From positions 5,642,746 to 5,706,745 of the forward strand of contig PYIU01000001.1 in NCBI GenBank assembly GCA_003415625.1: 64,000 nucleotides of DNA. The letters run 5' to 3'. The translations under genes were made by a program, and so were the position numbers. Source of the DNA: Aquanectria penicillioides (Eukaryota; Ascomycota; Sordariomycetes; Hypocreales; Nectriaceae). Positions 45,296-56,677 of this stretch are shown here, in pieces (within the stretch, counting starts at the first letter, position 1; the number at the start of each line of letters is the position of its first letter). The notes under the pieces are model-generated. The model made no database searches, had not been told where the DNA came from, and saw nothing but the letters and a program-made list of their open reading frames with translations.

Positions 45296-48200
45296 TATCA
45301 CGACGGTGGAGAAACAGTACACAAAAATGAAAACTGGAACGACAGCGCAGTGCGGATTTTGATTTATGGGTTTTGAGATACCACGGGAGGTCAGGTTCAA
45401 AAAGGAGTCAGGAGCTTCAACAGTCTCACAATGTTTTTCTGAGGGGGATACAACGAAGTGGTCACGGATGCCACTCTGGGAGACACATGGTTGCGTGGTA
45501 TAATGAAGAGATCGAGACGCCCTCTTAGTCTTCTGTCGTCTGGCATGTGGAGAACAACGGATAGGCACGATCGGCCTTCGCTTTCAGCTTTGATTTTCGG
45601 GTTGTTTAATCGGTGTTGGGGACAGGAACAATGGCATTCAGTGGCGTTTTCGGCCGTTGACAAAAGCACGGGCAGGGGAATGTATGACCTCAGTACACGC
45701 AATGCATACTTTGAGCGAGCAATACCCCTACTCACAAGCTCGCAAGAGGAAAAAAAAAAGAGAGACAAAGGAAGAAAGAGATGGCTTCCTTTAGTTGTTT
45801 TCAAAGCAAGACATGTCTTAGTGTCGATGTCGCTCTCGGATCTGGATCGGTCGGCCAGGTGGCCAGGTCCTCGACCATTTCTGCGTGTGGCGGCTGTTGC
45901 GAAGTCCGGGAAATGTGCTTTCGACAATGTGCCATGGAGAAAGTGAAGATGGCTTGCTACATGTAGCTGCTGTGAAACATAACATCAAAGATGTGGTCGT
46001 CCAGCCCAATTGGCTGGCGATATCGGATATACGTGCCGCACGTGTCGAACTGCCCGGTCTGTAGCCAAGAATTCAACGAAGTCACCCAGCCATTTATTTT
46101 ATTTTCATCCGGACAAACGAGGCGGACGTCAGCTTGGGCCGTCGGGATGCATGCACGGCGAGTGCAGCGAACTCCAGGCTTGATTGAGACGCAGGCGGTG
46201 CAGGGCACATGAACATGTTTCCACCCGTTCGTCCAGTAGGAGGGCGGTCTGGGGAGCCGTAAAGAGGAAGAAGCATGCAGCAGCGCCGCACGGCCTGACT
46301 CGGGAGGAGAAACCTCCCCGTCTGAAGCTATACGAGGGCTGGGGAAATGTGCACTCGTGACGAGGCGAGCACGCTCGGTTAGGACGCTTCCACGAGATTT
46401 CGCTTGGAGGGGCACGAAGGGGATACGAATGTGGTGGTCTCATCCTAGATGCGCATACGAAGGGGACAAAAAGCAGCTAAATGTCTTGGTCGTCAACGCA
46501 GACAAGGTGTTGTCTGGTTAGATCGAGGCATGTATGTGCGTGGGGGGTTGTAAGACAAGACAATAGAGGCAATTGTTCTCTTAGCCTTGCCTCTTCCGAA
46601 GGGATAAGATGCATGTGTGGTCTGCCTTGGCCATCATGAGGCCCATCCTCTCCTGCAGGCTTTTTTCTTACTTTCATTCGGGGTGATTTTGAAAAAGAAA
46701 AAGAAAAAGAAAAAAATCATTTTTTTTTTCCATCTCTCGGCTTTCGTAGTCTTCATTGCCGGCTTGGCTGACAGCCATGTCCCAATAGCGTCCTTCTTGA
46801 AGCCGTTAGCACAAGCGTCTTCGTGTAAGCAGCATCCATCCCTGACCTGATGCATTTCTTACATTATTACTTGTTGCGAACGGATAACTACTAGCACAGC
46901 GCAGCTAGGGGGTCCAAAACCCGCATGTGGCTGCGCAGCTACTTGGTGCGCTAAATAGGCAAGTTGCCTCCATTCTGCTGCTAGCAGATACCGAATTTTC
47001 GATTGTCTTATACGGAGTCGCCAATTCTTACACAGGAGGGAAACTCAGCGCACAGGCAGCCACACAGGCGCAAACAAAACACACCCGCTTTTTTTGTCAG
47101 ATACCCCTGGTTCGTCCCCAAGCCAAAGCGGCCGTCATTCCACGTGTCTGACTCAGCGGACACTTTCCGAGTCGGCTAGGTGCATTTGCAAATGTCACCG
47201 TCTTTCCGAGTCTTACATGTAAAGTCCAAGAAGGGACGCAGAGCGGAAAGAGATCGGCAGGGGACTTCCAAGGAGGGAAACAACAATCAAGCTCTGACAG
47301 AGAGGATTTGACAACACACGCCCCCTTTTGCGTGGCTTTCCCCCCCTTGAGTCAAAAGATCAACCAACCTGCGGCACGTTTCACGTTTCATCCCTTCCGT
47401 CCCGCGGCATCTGTGTGGTACCCTAAGGGGGCGTGAAAGGGGGGGGTTTTGTTTTAGAAGAAGAATAAAAAATGAAATAAACCTCACAACGGCAGCAGAG
47501 AAAACAGTCTTCGTCCAACCGTCGCGGTGGAAGCCGGTGGGTAATACGGGGCATCGCATCTTTGACGGGTGGCATATTGTGGGCTCGTCTGCAAGGATTT
47601 TCTTGTCTTATGGGGGGGGCACTCGGAATCCCGGCAACCAGTGAGATAGCCAAACCACGGTCTGGCGATCAAAGCGATACGGCTTTCACTCAACCTGGCA
47701 CCTCTTCGTCTGTCTCCAGCCCTAAGACGCCAGCCATCAGTGGGTCGACCGCCACTGGGCCTGGGATCCCTGGGTCGGCTTGCGCTTCTGCCTCGTGCTA
47801 ACTCTCTCTAGTCAGCCCTCTGGGTGTTGAATAGTTTTATCGTAGTGGCCGCCATCCGGGAGCGCGAATCGCCGTGGTCGCCTAGCTCGCTGGTCTGCTG
47901 CGGCTGCGAGTGCCGAGTCGGCGAGCATACCTCAGCAGGTGGCCGATGAGCGATGCCGATGAGCGATGATCGATGATAAACATGAAGATCATCTTGCTTC
48001 ATCTTTTTTTTTTCTTTTCTGCTGCTTCTGTTTGGCGCGCGGCCAGGCGAAACAGTCGGCTGGTCGACCAAGGTCTCGTTTCGACGCGTTCGTTGGGCCA
48101 CAGCGACGGATCGTGGGCCTTGGGCTGGTGAGTGGGTTTCAGGGGGTCGGCTGTGATGGAGAGCGGCACAGCGGCCAACCCGATCCTCTGGAGTACCACT

Positions 48201-49219
48201 GTAGTCGACATGGATGCTCCGTGCCAGACAGAGGGAGGAGTGGCCATGCGGCTGTGTTGTGACGGGACCCTGCGGGAGCTTCCCTCGTCCACTCGTTGCG
48301 ACCTTGGTACCAGCCGAGGCGTTGCGCACACCCTCTTCACCATCTGGATGGAGATCATGCAATGCGGGGAGGGACGGCTGTTCCTGGCTCTGACACCTCG
48401 TTCCTCACGCACCGCCATTGTGCCTGAACTGTTGGCCTGGCTGCAAAAATGCTCCTTGATGGGCTCCTTTGTTTCATGGAGACACGCCCTCCCCCAGGCC
48501 CAGGCGGCTCCCCCCCCCCAAGCAGCTCCTCGCCCGTCCCAGCAGGCCTCCTCCTCCTCCTCCTGCTCCTCCTCAGCTGTGGGCCTTTACCAACGACGGA
48601 GTGAGTGAGGCCCGATATTAATAGTCATGTCCTACCATTTCCTCCCTGCTTCTGCTCTTTTCTCGTTTTAGCTCAGCCCAAGTCCAAGCCAAAGCCCAGC
48701 CTGTGTCAACCTCAGCTTATTTCCCCATCCCGAGCCAGCCTTTGCTCGGCGCCTCGTATTCCTCCAGATAACAATCGGCGCGGACCCCCGGACCCTCTTT
48801 GCTTGACTTTTTCTCCATACCTTGCTTGGCTGACCGTTCCTTTCGCTTGCGTCTGACACTGGCCCGGCCCGCCGTGCTGCTTCTTGATTATATACACTCA
48901 TTGTCCCGCCGTTTCTGATTGTTCTGGTTAAACAACCTTCTTTGTCTCTGACCTGGGAGCCGGATTCGTACATACAACCGCCTCACCACGCCTCCTCACC
49001 ACACTTCACTCACTTCGCCCATCGACGACTATTTGACCTCTCGCTCAGCTCAACTTGTTTATCCTCTCGGTGTAACACCCTTCAGCTTTCTCTTACATTG
49101 CATTGCATCTCGGTGCCGGCCTATCACTCGATCGCCTCCATCGAGCCTCCATATCCCTTCCTGGCTAAGGACGTTAGCACCGACAATTACAGAACTGTGC
49201 TAGAGCCCAACACCAAACT
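45296..49219. other. 3.9-kb gene-poor region
   Basis: No supported gene. Several frames of 100-180 codons overlap on both strands (45397-45927, 45957-46415, 47808-48362, 48132-48608) without recognisable family content. It contains A- and T-runs and G-runs. The stretch 48600-49219 is CT-rich and is probably promoter and leader of the GH76 gene. Confidence 0.5.
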
Positions 49220-50750
49220 ATGAAGTGGCTGTCTCTGCTCGGCACGGCCTCGGTCGTCGCCGCTGTCACGAAGCCTGCCGATCTCAACATTACGGATCCC
49301 AGTCAGTAGTTGTTGTTCCCGCTGTTTGTCTCTGTCTAGTTACAGCTAACACCAATTCCAGAGTCCGTCCGAAATGTAGCCGCAACAATTGCATTCGACG
49401 CCATGTCGTACTACCACGGTAACACTTCCAAGGTTGCCAAGGTATGACAACCCCTGCCGTTCTCACCGACGACGTGCAAACTGACATCTGCAGGATCTCG
49501 GTGACCTTCAGGACCCCTACTACTGGTGGGTGGCCGGCGCCCTCTGGGGAAGCATGCTGGACTACTACCACTACACCAAGGATCCCAGCTACAACGATGT
49601 CATTATCGAGGCTCTCCTTGGCCCGACCAACCTGGGCAAGAACAAGGACTACATGCCCGACGAGCACAGAGATGAGGAGGGTAACGACGATCTCTTCTTT
49701 TGGGGCTCCGCCGTGCTCTCTGCCGCAGAGCGCAACTTTCCCCAGCCCAACAAGGACCTCCCTTCTTGGCTCAACATTGGTGTCAATGTCTTCAACGAGC
49801 TGGTTGGCCGATGGAACGCAACACACTGCAACGGCGGTCTCCTGTGGCAAATCTATCCTGAGAACCCCAACGGCCTAAACTACAAGAACTCCGTCAGCAA
49901 CGGAGGCTTCTTCCAGCTCGCCGCCCGCCTGGCCCGCGCTACCGGAAACAGCACCTATCTCGATTGGGCCAACAAGGTCTGGGACTGGTCTTGGGACGTC
50001 GGCTTCATTGACAAGGACGCCTACCACGTCTACGATGGCGCCGACTCGAGAGATAACTGCCAAAAGGTCAACCAATACTCCTTCACCTACACCAGCGGCA
50101 TTTACCTGTACGGCGCGGCCGTGTTGGCCAACTACACTAACAAGGACGAGTGGAAGCAGCGCAGCGAAAAGCTCCTCGACGGTGCCGGTTGGTTCTTCTC
50201 TCCCTACGACAACGCCACCAATGTCATGTACGAGGCCGCCTGCGAGACCGTCGACCGATGCAACTACGACATGTCCACCTTCAAGGCCTATCTCTCCCGC
50301 TTCATGTACCAGTCCATCCAGATGGTCCCCTCGCTCCGCACCAAGGTCAACGCCTTCCTTCACCCCTCCGCCCAGGCCGCGGCCAAGGCCTGCTCTGGCG
50401 GCACCACCGGCACCAAGTGCGGCATGAAGTGGTATGTCGGCGGCTACGACAGCAACACGGGTCTCGGCCAGGAGATGGGCGCCCTCGAGGTCATCCAGGG
50501 TCTCCTCATCGACTCCGCCGCTGCGCCGCTGCAGGGCGACGACATCAAGGTCATCCGCTCTGCTGACTGGGGCACCGGCGAGAAGAAGGTCGTCGCTACA
50601 CCTACTCCAACCTCGTCATCCTCTCCTTCGGCCACTCAGACTCAGGCCAAGGCCAGCACCAGCCAGGACGCCGCCACCATGGCTCGAGGAAACCTCGCTC
50701 TCGTCTCCCTGGGCGTCGGCAGTGTCCTGCTCTTCCTGGGACTCGCTTGA
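49220..50750 (+). CDS. GH76 mannan endo-1,6-alpha-mannosidase, Dfg5/Dcw1 type
   Basis: GPI-anchored wall enzyme of glycoside hydrolase family 76. In yeasts Dfg5 and Dcw1 are thought to attach GPI proteins to wall glucan. Three exons: 49220-49301, 49362-49441 and 49494-50750 (472 aa). Signal peptide MKWLSLLGTASVVAAV. The catalytic region shows DLQDPYYWWVAGALWGSMLD, then the paired acidic residues in EEGNDDLFFWG (Asp119-Asp120), the expected catalytic pair of GH76. Further family blocks: NGGLLWQIYPENPNGLNYKN and CQKVNQYSFTYTSGIYLYGA. The C-terminal part is a Ser/Thr/Pro spacer (ATPTPTSSSSPSATQ) followed by a hydrophobic GPI signal (LALVSLGVGSVLLFLGLA). Several NxT/S sites are present. The length matches the family. 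Confidence 0.94.
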
Positions 50751-51060
50751 GCAAAACCATGATACCCTTATTTTCCTTGTTCTGTTTTGTATTTTTTTAT
50801 TGTTTATTTATTTATTTTTTTATTTTTTTTTCACGATAGAGGCAGCATATGCGCGTTTCACAAAAGAAGGCGTTTTCAATTAGACACATAAGTTCTGGAT
50901 GAATATTATGGGCGCATGGGGGATATATAGAATTGCACCATACCATGAACATTTCTATAATTTTACGAAATTATGTCTAGAGCACACTAGATCTATTCTA
51001 GAACGCCATTTTTACCTCATCTCTCCGTCTCATCTGCCATTTCTCTCTGCATTTTATCCA
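50751..51060. terminator. Convergent 3' region, T-rich
   Basis: 310 bp between converging genes. Right after the GH76 stop there is a long T-rich tract with TTTATTTATTT units (50780-50832), consistent with 3' untranslated sequence and polyadenylation signals. Confidence 0.5.
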
Positions 51061-52341
51061 CTATGCACCTCTCACCTCGGCGAGCGTGGTTCTTAGTGAC
51101 TCCAAGAATCTCGTGACCTCAGCGTCGGTGCCGATGGTGATACGCAAGCATCCCAGACATCCGTGCTCCTTGCCTCGGAAACGAACAACGACGCCTCTGC
51201 TCTCTGCCAATTTCTCGTAGACGGCCAACGCGATCGCATTGTCCGGGTTGCCCTCCGCATTGAGGATCTCGTAGAGCAAGAAGTTGCTCTCGACACCACC
51301 TCGAAGACGTCCAACACCGGGGACTTTGGGAAGCTCCGCCACGAGACGGTCTCGCTGGGCAACGATCTTGGCGCGGTGCTCACGCATGATAGCCAGGCCC
51401 TTATCAGTGACAGCATAGGTAGCAAGGGCGCTCGTCGGGCTGGAGACGTTGTAAGGAGCCTTGAGGCTGTTGAGGAGACGGGCAATGGGAGGGGAGGTGA
51501 AAGCAACGCCCAAGCGAATACCGGCCATGCCAAAGGCCTTTGAGAGGGTCTGCATCACGACTAGGTTGGGGAATTCGGTCACCCACTCCGCGAGGGAGGC
51601 GTTCTCGGGAGCAAAGTCGACGTAGGCCTCGTCAAGGACGACAACGCCGTTCCAGGTGGGGTGGTTGAGGATCTTCTCGACATCGGCCTTGGCGAGCATC
51701 GAGCCGGTAGGGTTACCGGGGGAGCACAGATACACCAGCTTGATGTTCTGTTCGTTTGAAAGAGCATCTAGGATGGCGGGAACATCGAGCGAAAAGTCAG
51801 GGGCCGGCAGCAGAGGAACCTTGACAATGGCGACGTCGTTGACCTGGGCAGAGACGGAGTACATGCCGTAGGTGGGGGGGCAGGTGAGGATGCGGTCGCG
51901 GCCGGGAACGCAGAAACAGCGGAGGAGAGCGTCAATAGCCTCATCGCTGCCAACGCCAACAAAGAGGTTCTCGGGTGTGAGCTTCTTGGAGGTGTGGGTG
52001 TGAGTATTGCGCAGGGTGCAAAGGTGCTGCTTCAGGACGGGCTGGTGAGGATCGGGATAGCGGTGGAGGCCGAGGAAATCGATGTCGACGCTGGTCGCAG
52101 CGGCCTTGGCATCGGTCTCGGAGATGGAAGGCCCAAAGGCGTTCTCGTTGGCGTCGAGCAGAATGTTTGTGCCGTCATCCTTGTAGTCGCTATTGAAGGA
52201 GCCATCACGGTCAGTACGGGGTCGTTCTTCGCGGGGCACATGGCAGAGCGGGGGAGGGGCAACTTACTCTCTCGCGCAGCGGTAAGGCTGGAGAGCGAGG
52301 ATGTTTGGGCGGGCGCAGGCCTCGAGGTTAAACGGCGACAT
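51061..52341 (-). CDS. HIS5: Histidinol-phosphate aminotransferase
   Basis: PLP enzyme of histidine synthesis converting imidazole-acetol phosphate and glutamate to histidinol phosphate. Two exons on the minus strand: 52341-52268 and 52189-51061 (400 aa). The N-terminal exon gives MSPFNLEACARPNILALQPY and continues RCARDDYKDDGTNILLDANE, with the substrate-binding NENAFGP nearby. Class I/II aminotransferase signatures: VGVGSDEAIDALLRCFC, TCPPTYGMY, YLCSPGNPTG, VVLDEAYVDFA and TLSKAFGMAGIRLG, whose Lys (about residue 242) binds PLP. The C-terminal block holds GVESNFLLYEI and GCLRITIGTDAE. The length is as in other fungi. The gene converges on the GH76 gene. Confidence 0.95.
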
Positions 52342-53098
52342 TGCTGCGTTTTCTGTGTCCCTTACGGTCGGTAATTGAAGGTTGGCGATTGGTGCTGGGG
52401 ATGCTCGAGCCGATTGATGTTGGCCGGACGGGTTCCTACATCTTAAAAGCCATGCGGCGCCCCGCCGACGCCGGAGGGGCGAGTCATCGGGTTTGTAATG
52501 TGGGCCGCCTCAAGGAAAGAGCGTTGCGGATTGCGGGCCAGATGCACGCCGCTTGACAGTTCCTAGGAAGCGCAATGATCAATTCCACGCCCTCAATTCG
52601 TCAATTATACGACGAGCTCTTATTTCGCTTATTTGACTCATGAGATGCTTAAATTGACAAGTTGAGCCGATGTTTTGAGCCTGACTGTCAGTGATGATTA
52701 CCCTATACAAACCACCGTTCGTAACTGCTCCCTTCTGACCATGCTCGATTATCGTCAAGTCATCGTAATGATTGCATTTTCTAATATCTAAAATTTTGGA
52801 AACGTAACAATAGAGGATTTCTTGGGCAACGGGATGTGTCGAATGAAAATGACGAAATCTACATCCAACCTAGGTTTTTGTCCCCCGTACTAAGTCACCT
52901 TTTACACTAAAACCTTGACTGGACATGACAATCAGTCTGCTGCCAAGGTCACTGAATAGATGCCGCAATAGTATCATTTAGCGAGTTGCGCGGCGACGAG
53001 AAGGGTTTACAGCATGATAGTTGAAGAAACACGAAGTTGAGATTGGCATCACTCTCCATAATACAAAACAAATGTCTCAGATTTCAACCAATAGAAAC
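52342..53098. other. HIS5 promoter and AT-rich spacer
   Basis: The first 220 bp upstream of HIS5 are GC-rich promoter sequence. From about 52560 the DNA turns AT-rich, marking the start of the tRNA-Arg island. The motif TGACTCA occurs at 52634-52640, a perfect GCN4/CPC1-type site of the kind that activates amino-acid genes, 294 bp upstream of the HIS5 start. Confidence 0.55.
52634..52640. promoter_or_regulatory. Possible Gcn4/Cpc1 site upstream of HIS5
   Basis: TGACTCA, the palindromic consensus of the general amino-acid control activator. It lies 294 bp upstream of the HIS5 start codon. HIS genes are classical targets of this activator in fungi, so the position is suggestive, but a single 7-bp match can occur by chance. 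Confidence 0.4.
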
Positions 53099-53169
53099 GG
53101 TCGCATGGCCCAATGGCAAGGCGTCTGACTACGAATCAGGAGATTGTGGGTTCGATCCCCACTGTGACC
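53099..53169 (+). tRNA. tRNA-Arg (ACG), copy 1
   Basis: 71 nt, no intron. Acceptor GGTCGCA pairs with TGTGACC (A7-T66 version, one G-T pair). Anticodon stem TCTGA/TCAGG with loop CTACGAA gives anticodon ACG. T arm GTGGG/CCCAC with loop TTCGATC. It is followed by a T-rich stretch at 53199-53225. Confidence 0.95.
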
Positions 53170-53978
53170 TAGTGTTCTTTCCTCTCTATTGAGAAGATGA
53201 TTTCTTTTTGCACTTTTTTTTTTCCCTTTTTCCTGCTGTAAGACTGCACCGAGGTATTGGACTCCACTCAATCCGGCTCACGCTGAGGTACATTCGGTGA
53301 GAATCTAGTTGAAGGAAAGATGAACTAGATATTTTTTACATCAATACATAAGACTATAGAAAAGCTCCTTACTTACTTACTACTTTATAGCAGAGACTTG
53401 TATTGTGTTGTATAGACCGGCAACCACCAATACTCCTACAGCAAATAAACACCACAAGAATTCGTATACCCTTATGTTATATATGGGAATTATATATTGG
53501 ATCATTACTTGGGTTAGCACATGCTTCTGCGTCATACAAGGAGAAGTCAATTAACAAGTGCTCTTATGCCTTATCACCTGTGATAGTCAGTGATCCACCC
53601 TCAAGATGTAAGTCAATAGATTCCGATGTAACTAATAACGTATCCAACTGCTTCGCCGTTAGACCCTACAGTATTGTAGAGCCCGTAGACACACGAGTCG
53701 GTACAGCCAGAAAATTGGTGGGACCAAGGATGTATTATCAAGACTGTCAAATCTAACAGTCCCAACGACAATCCATATCACCTTGTCTCCTGGTCTCAAG
53801 TGAGCTGGAAACTCTACTAGTAACCCAAGTAAGTATTGACTCAAGTAAAAATAAAAATACAGTGATATAATTACCATCAGATTGCCAGCTGCAATACTAT
53901 CTATCCATGCAATTTTCACCGGTAAAATCTGTCGACCAAAAAATCAAGATACAAAGAGTAAACTTGATGCAAAGGCCG
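53170..53978. other. AT-rich spacer between tRNA-Arg copies 1 and 2
   Basis: Two overlapping frames (53403-53756 plus, 53659-53919 minus) are of modest length and match nothing I know. The minus frame contains an FPAHLRPGDKVIWIVVGTVR segment followed by an upstream GT...AG pair, so a decayed gene or retroelement fragment is possible. No terminal repeats are visible. Confidence 0.35.
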
Positions 53979-54049
53979 GGTCACAGTGGGGATCGAACCC
54001 ACAATCTCCTGATTCGTAGTCAGACGCCTTGCCATTGGGCCATGCGACC
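53979..54049 (-). tRNA. tRNA-Arg (ACG), copy 2
   Basis: Identical over its 71 nt to copy 1 (A7-T66 acceptor pair) but on the minus strand. Anticodon ACG. Confidence 0.95.
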
Positions 54050-54130
54050 GTTTAGTGATGATGGACGCGGCGGGCAGAATGTGCGCTCATAATCATGACG
54101 CGGCGCCGAGGAGCAGACGGCAAAAAGAAA

Positions 54131-54201
54131 GGTCACGGTGGGGATCGAACCCACAATCTCCTGATTCGTAGTCAGACGCCTTGCCATTGGGCCACGCGAC
54201 C
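54131..54201 (-). tRNA. tRNA-Arg (ACG), copy 3
   Basis: 71 nt, minus strand, 81 bp from copy 2. It differs from copies 1 and 2 only in the seventh acceptor pair: G7-C66 instead of A7-T66. Anticodon ACG. Confidence 0.95.
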
Positions 54202-54264
54202 GTACTTGGTTGTACGAGGTCGTCTCCTATTTCACACTAGACATGTTACTCGTTGTTGGGTCTG

Positions 54265-55175
54265 TCACACAGACGTTAGTTTTGACACTCTCCTATTGGT
54301 TCTATTGTACCGACCAAAGCCATCTTGCCATTCATGCTCTATAGGCATGTGGCCCTTCTGCATGGAAACCACTAAATTAGCACATTTATTTATAGACAGC
54401 TTAGGCTCTTTGCATCTAGGATCGCTATCATCCTTCTCCCCGCTATCGCTTGAACGTAGTTCATCATTGGAGTTAATAGTAGTTGTGTCGGCTGGGTCAG
54501 ACGGAGCAGTGGTGTTTATCAGGACAGACTCGGAGGTCGTGTCGGCTGGAGCAGACGGACCAAGCGGAGCAGGTGCATCAATCAAGGCAGCTTCGGCATT
54601 TGTCTCAGTCGCCGCAGACAGGCCAGTGGTATTGACCAGGACAGGCTCAGCGGTTGTAATGGTCAGGGCGGGTTTGGCATTTGTATCGGCTGCAGCAGAC
54701 AGAGCAGTGGCGTCGATCGCGGTAGGTTCGGGTGTTACATTGGCTCTAGCTAGAAGGGTGGTCGGTGTGTCAAGATGGGAGTCGTAACAAGTGAGACCGC
54801 GAGAAGAATGCTGAATGACTAGGTGGCGTTGAAGGGCTGGATCACCATTAACTAAAGCATTGGCCTTTTGCAGAAGGCGAGAAAGACGCTCTGGTCTCTA
54901 AACGTAGACTAATGTCATGGTGAGAGTTAGACATAAGGCAGGATGTGGACTAATCGCGGTGTTCTTGCTGGTACAAAACATTCCTCAACAAGAGGAGCGC
55001 CACAGCCCCAAGAGGAATTTTGGGGTTCTGCCGTCTTTAACAGGCCATCGGTATCCTTGCCTTTAGAATATTGCCATACATAGGGTGGATCTAGCCTCAA
55101 ACAAACCCCCATTAGCTGAACAAACGGTTTAAATTGGTCAACAATTGATCTCTCAATAAACCATTCCTTATTCAT
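54265..55175 (-). CDS. Unknown spliced protein with Thr/Ala-rich repeats
   Basis: I do not recognise this protein. Two exons on the minus strand: 55175-54933 and 54897-54265 (291 aa). The intron is only 35 nt (GT...AG, contains CTAAC); a stop codon lies just before the second exon in its frame, so splicing is required, and the join HILPY to RPERLSRLL is in phase. The N-terminal part reads MNKEWFIERSIVDQFKPFVQ and is followed by NGDPALQRHLVIQHSSRG. The middle is an imperfect repeat of about 24 residues rich in Thr, Ala, Asn and Asp (for example ALSAAADTNAKPAL and GLSAATETNAEAAL). The end is charged, with Cys and Trp (LSINKCANLVVSMQKGH, EHEWQDGFGRY). It sits between tRNA-Arg copies and is divergent from the next gene. 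It could be a remnant of a mobile element. Confidence 0.5.
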
Positions 55176-55180
55176 TATGA

Positions 55181-55845
55181 TTTGACGCCTATAAAATCGA
55201 TCTCATATCACAAAGATTCAACACAATACTCTTTCGCTACGAAGCGGTCCTCAATCCACTCCGTCTTAATAGGGGCAACGTTGGGCTGAACCATTATTGC
55301 CGCTCAATTCATAGCGCCATCGCTCAGTTCACCACCATCGATCCAAAGGGCCCCCCTGTTTCCTGCGAAACTGAAATCAGGATTTGCGAACCTAACCAGA
55401 GCTATGTATACGTTAATCCCAAAGTCGGTAACGCCATTAAGTCCGCGATTATGCGCCAACTTAGGTTAGGCGTAATGCGCCATCCCGAACGGCTTCCTCT
55501 GTAACTTAATCATGATTCTCATCACTTTAGTCATGGTAAGTCATACCTCGAATTTGAGACGCTACATCTATATGAATACATGACAGAATCTACACCGCTT
55601 CCTCGCATCGACATCCCTCAAAATCCAGGTCAGTTAAATAGCAATTTTAGCCCTGCCACGCTCTGGCTTTCTGGCAACTGGTATGCTATTACGCTCGATG
55701 GAACACCCGATGGTTAGTATCTTAAATCAAGAATCCTTTTGGATAATTCTAATGGTCTTTTTTCTTTATAGAGAGTTTTGAGCAAATGTTAAGAGAAAGC
55801 GCTAGCGAACTGAAGGGCGCACTGGACAGGCTAAAGGACAGCTAG
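55181..55845 (+). CDS. Unknown spliced gene, 5' end unresolved
   Basis: Three segments form one open frame: 55181-55500, 55531-55712 and 55772-55845 (191 codons, stop TAG). The introns are 30 nt (GTAACT...TAG) and 59 nt (GTTAGT...TATAG); the second is a normal fungal intron with a CTAAT branch-like site. The frame reads FNTILFRYEAVLNPLRLNRG, then IHSAIAQFTTIDPKGPPVSC, KVGNAIKSAIMRQLRLGVMR and LHGKSYLEFETLHLYEYM. It continues ATLWLSGNWYAITLDGTPDE and ends SFEQMLRESASELKGALDRL. No family is recognised. There is no Met near the beginning of the frame and a stop lies just upstream, so either a further 5' exon exists or the gene is truncated. It is divergent from, and almost abuts, the gene at 54265-55175. 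Confidence 0.45.
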
Positions 55846-56522
55846 TTATCATACGGAATGAAATAAGCTAGGAAAATAGTCCAGGTTCACTCACATCACA
55901 CACACAGCTGCTAGGAAGTGACTATAATCCGAAAATATTTTACGTCACTACCAAGGCCTCCAAAAAATAGCCAACTATCCAATACAGATGCAATTCTCCC
56001 CTCAAGATTCCTCGCGACAACATAACTAGCCTGCTCCATCCCTTTCTAGCTCTGTTCACTCTCGGCCATATAGTGTTGGATTTCCGTCGTGACACGAGGG
56101 ACTTGCTGTACCGCCGGGATCGGAAAGGCCCGAACGCCAGGTTATACGGATATACGACACTTAGTAAACGTAGCGACTGCGTTTACTACTGGATCTTTTG
56201 CCGTAGCGGCGACTTGTCTATCGTGCAAGTCAGTATGCCACCTGACTTTTTTTTTTTTTACATAAATATAATATAAAATATATATTAAAATTCTTTTAAA
56301 ATTTAAGATTTTTTGTATTTTCTCTAGCAAAATTTAGGTACTCTTCTAAAGTATATGCAATTAAACACATATCCTAATATCAAGTGTAATAGCTAAAGTA
56401 ATATTGCCCTTGAAAATCTCTCAATTGTCTCCATCATAGGACTTCTCGCACCACCCACCACAACTCCACTGCGTCTGCTTCTTAAAGCATAATAAGACGG
56501 CATCGAGACACCCAAGTTGAAC
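55846..56522. other. Strongly AT-rich spacer
   Basis: No gene seen. From about 56255 to 56400 the DNA is almost pure A/T, with TATA and AAAATTT runs. This composition resembles repeat-induced mutation or simply degenerate DNA; no element ends are recognisable. Confidence 0.5.
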
Positions 56523-56593
56523 GGTCGCGTGGCCCAATGGCAAGGCGTCTGACTACGAATCAGGAGATTGTGGGTTCGATCCCCACCGTGACC
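56523..56593 (+). tRNA. tRNA-Arg (ACG), copy 4
   Basis: 71 nt, plus strand, identical to copy 3 (G7-C66 acceptor pair). A CTTCTTTTTT terminator-like tract follows at once. Confidence 0.95.
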
Positions 56594-56677
56594 TCTTCTT
56601 TTTTGTCCATTTTCTGCATTCTCTCTGGTCATGATTATGAGGCAACTTCCGTCTGCCGTCGTCCATCAAGTTATAAT

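Noticed and set aside
45957..46415. 152-codon minus-strand frame
   Set aside because: No signal peptide, domain or consistent extension; overlaps equally long frames on both strands.
54095..54787. 230-codon plus-strand frame with Val/Ala/Ser repeats
   Set aside because: It starts inside tRNA-Arg copy 3 and otherwise mirrors the minus-strand Thr/Ala-rich repeat protein, whose spliced frame and charged C-terminus look more like protein.
54781..54795. GTCGTAACAAG, resembling the 3' end of small-subunit rRNA
   Set aside because: Only about ten bases match and the surrounding conserved rRNA sequence is missing; it lies within the coding frame of the repeat protein on the other strand.
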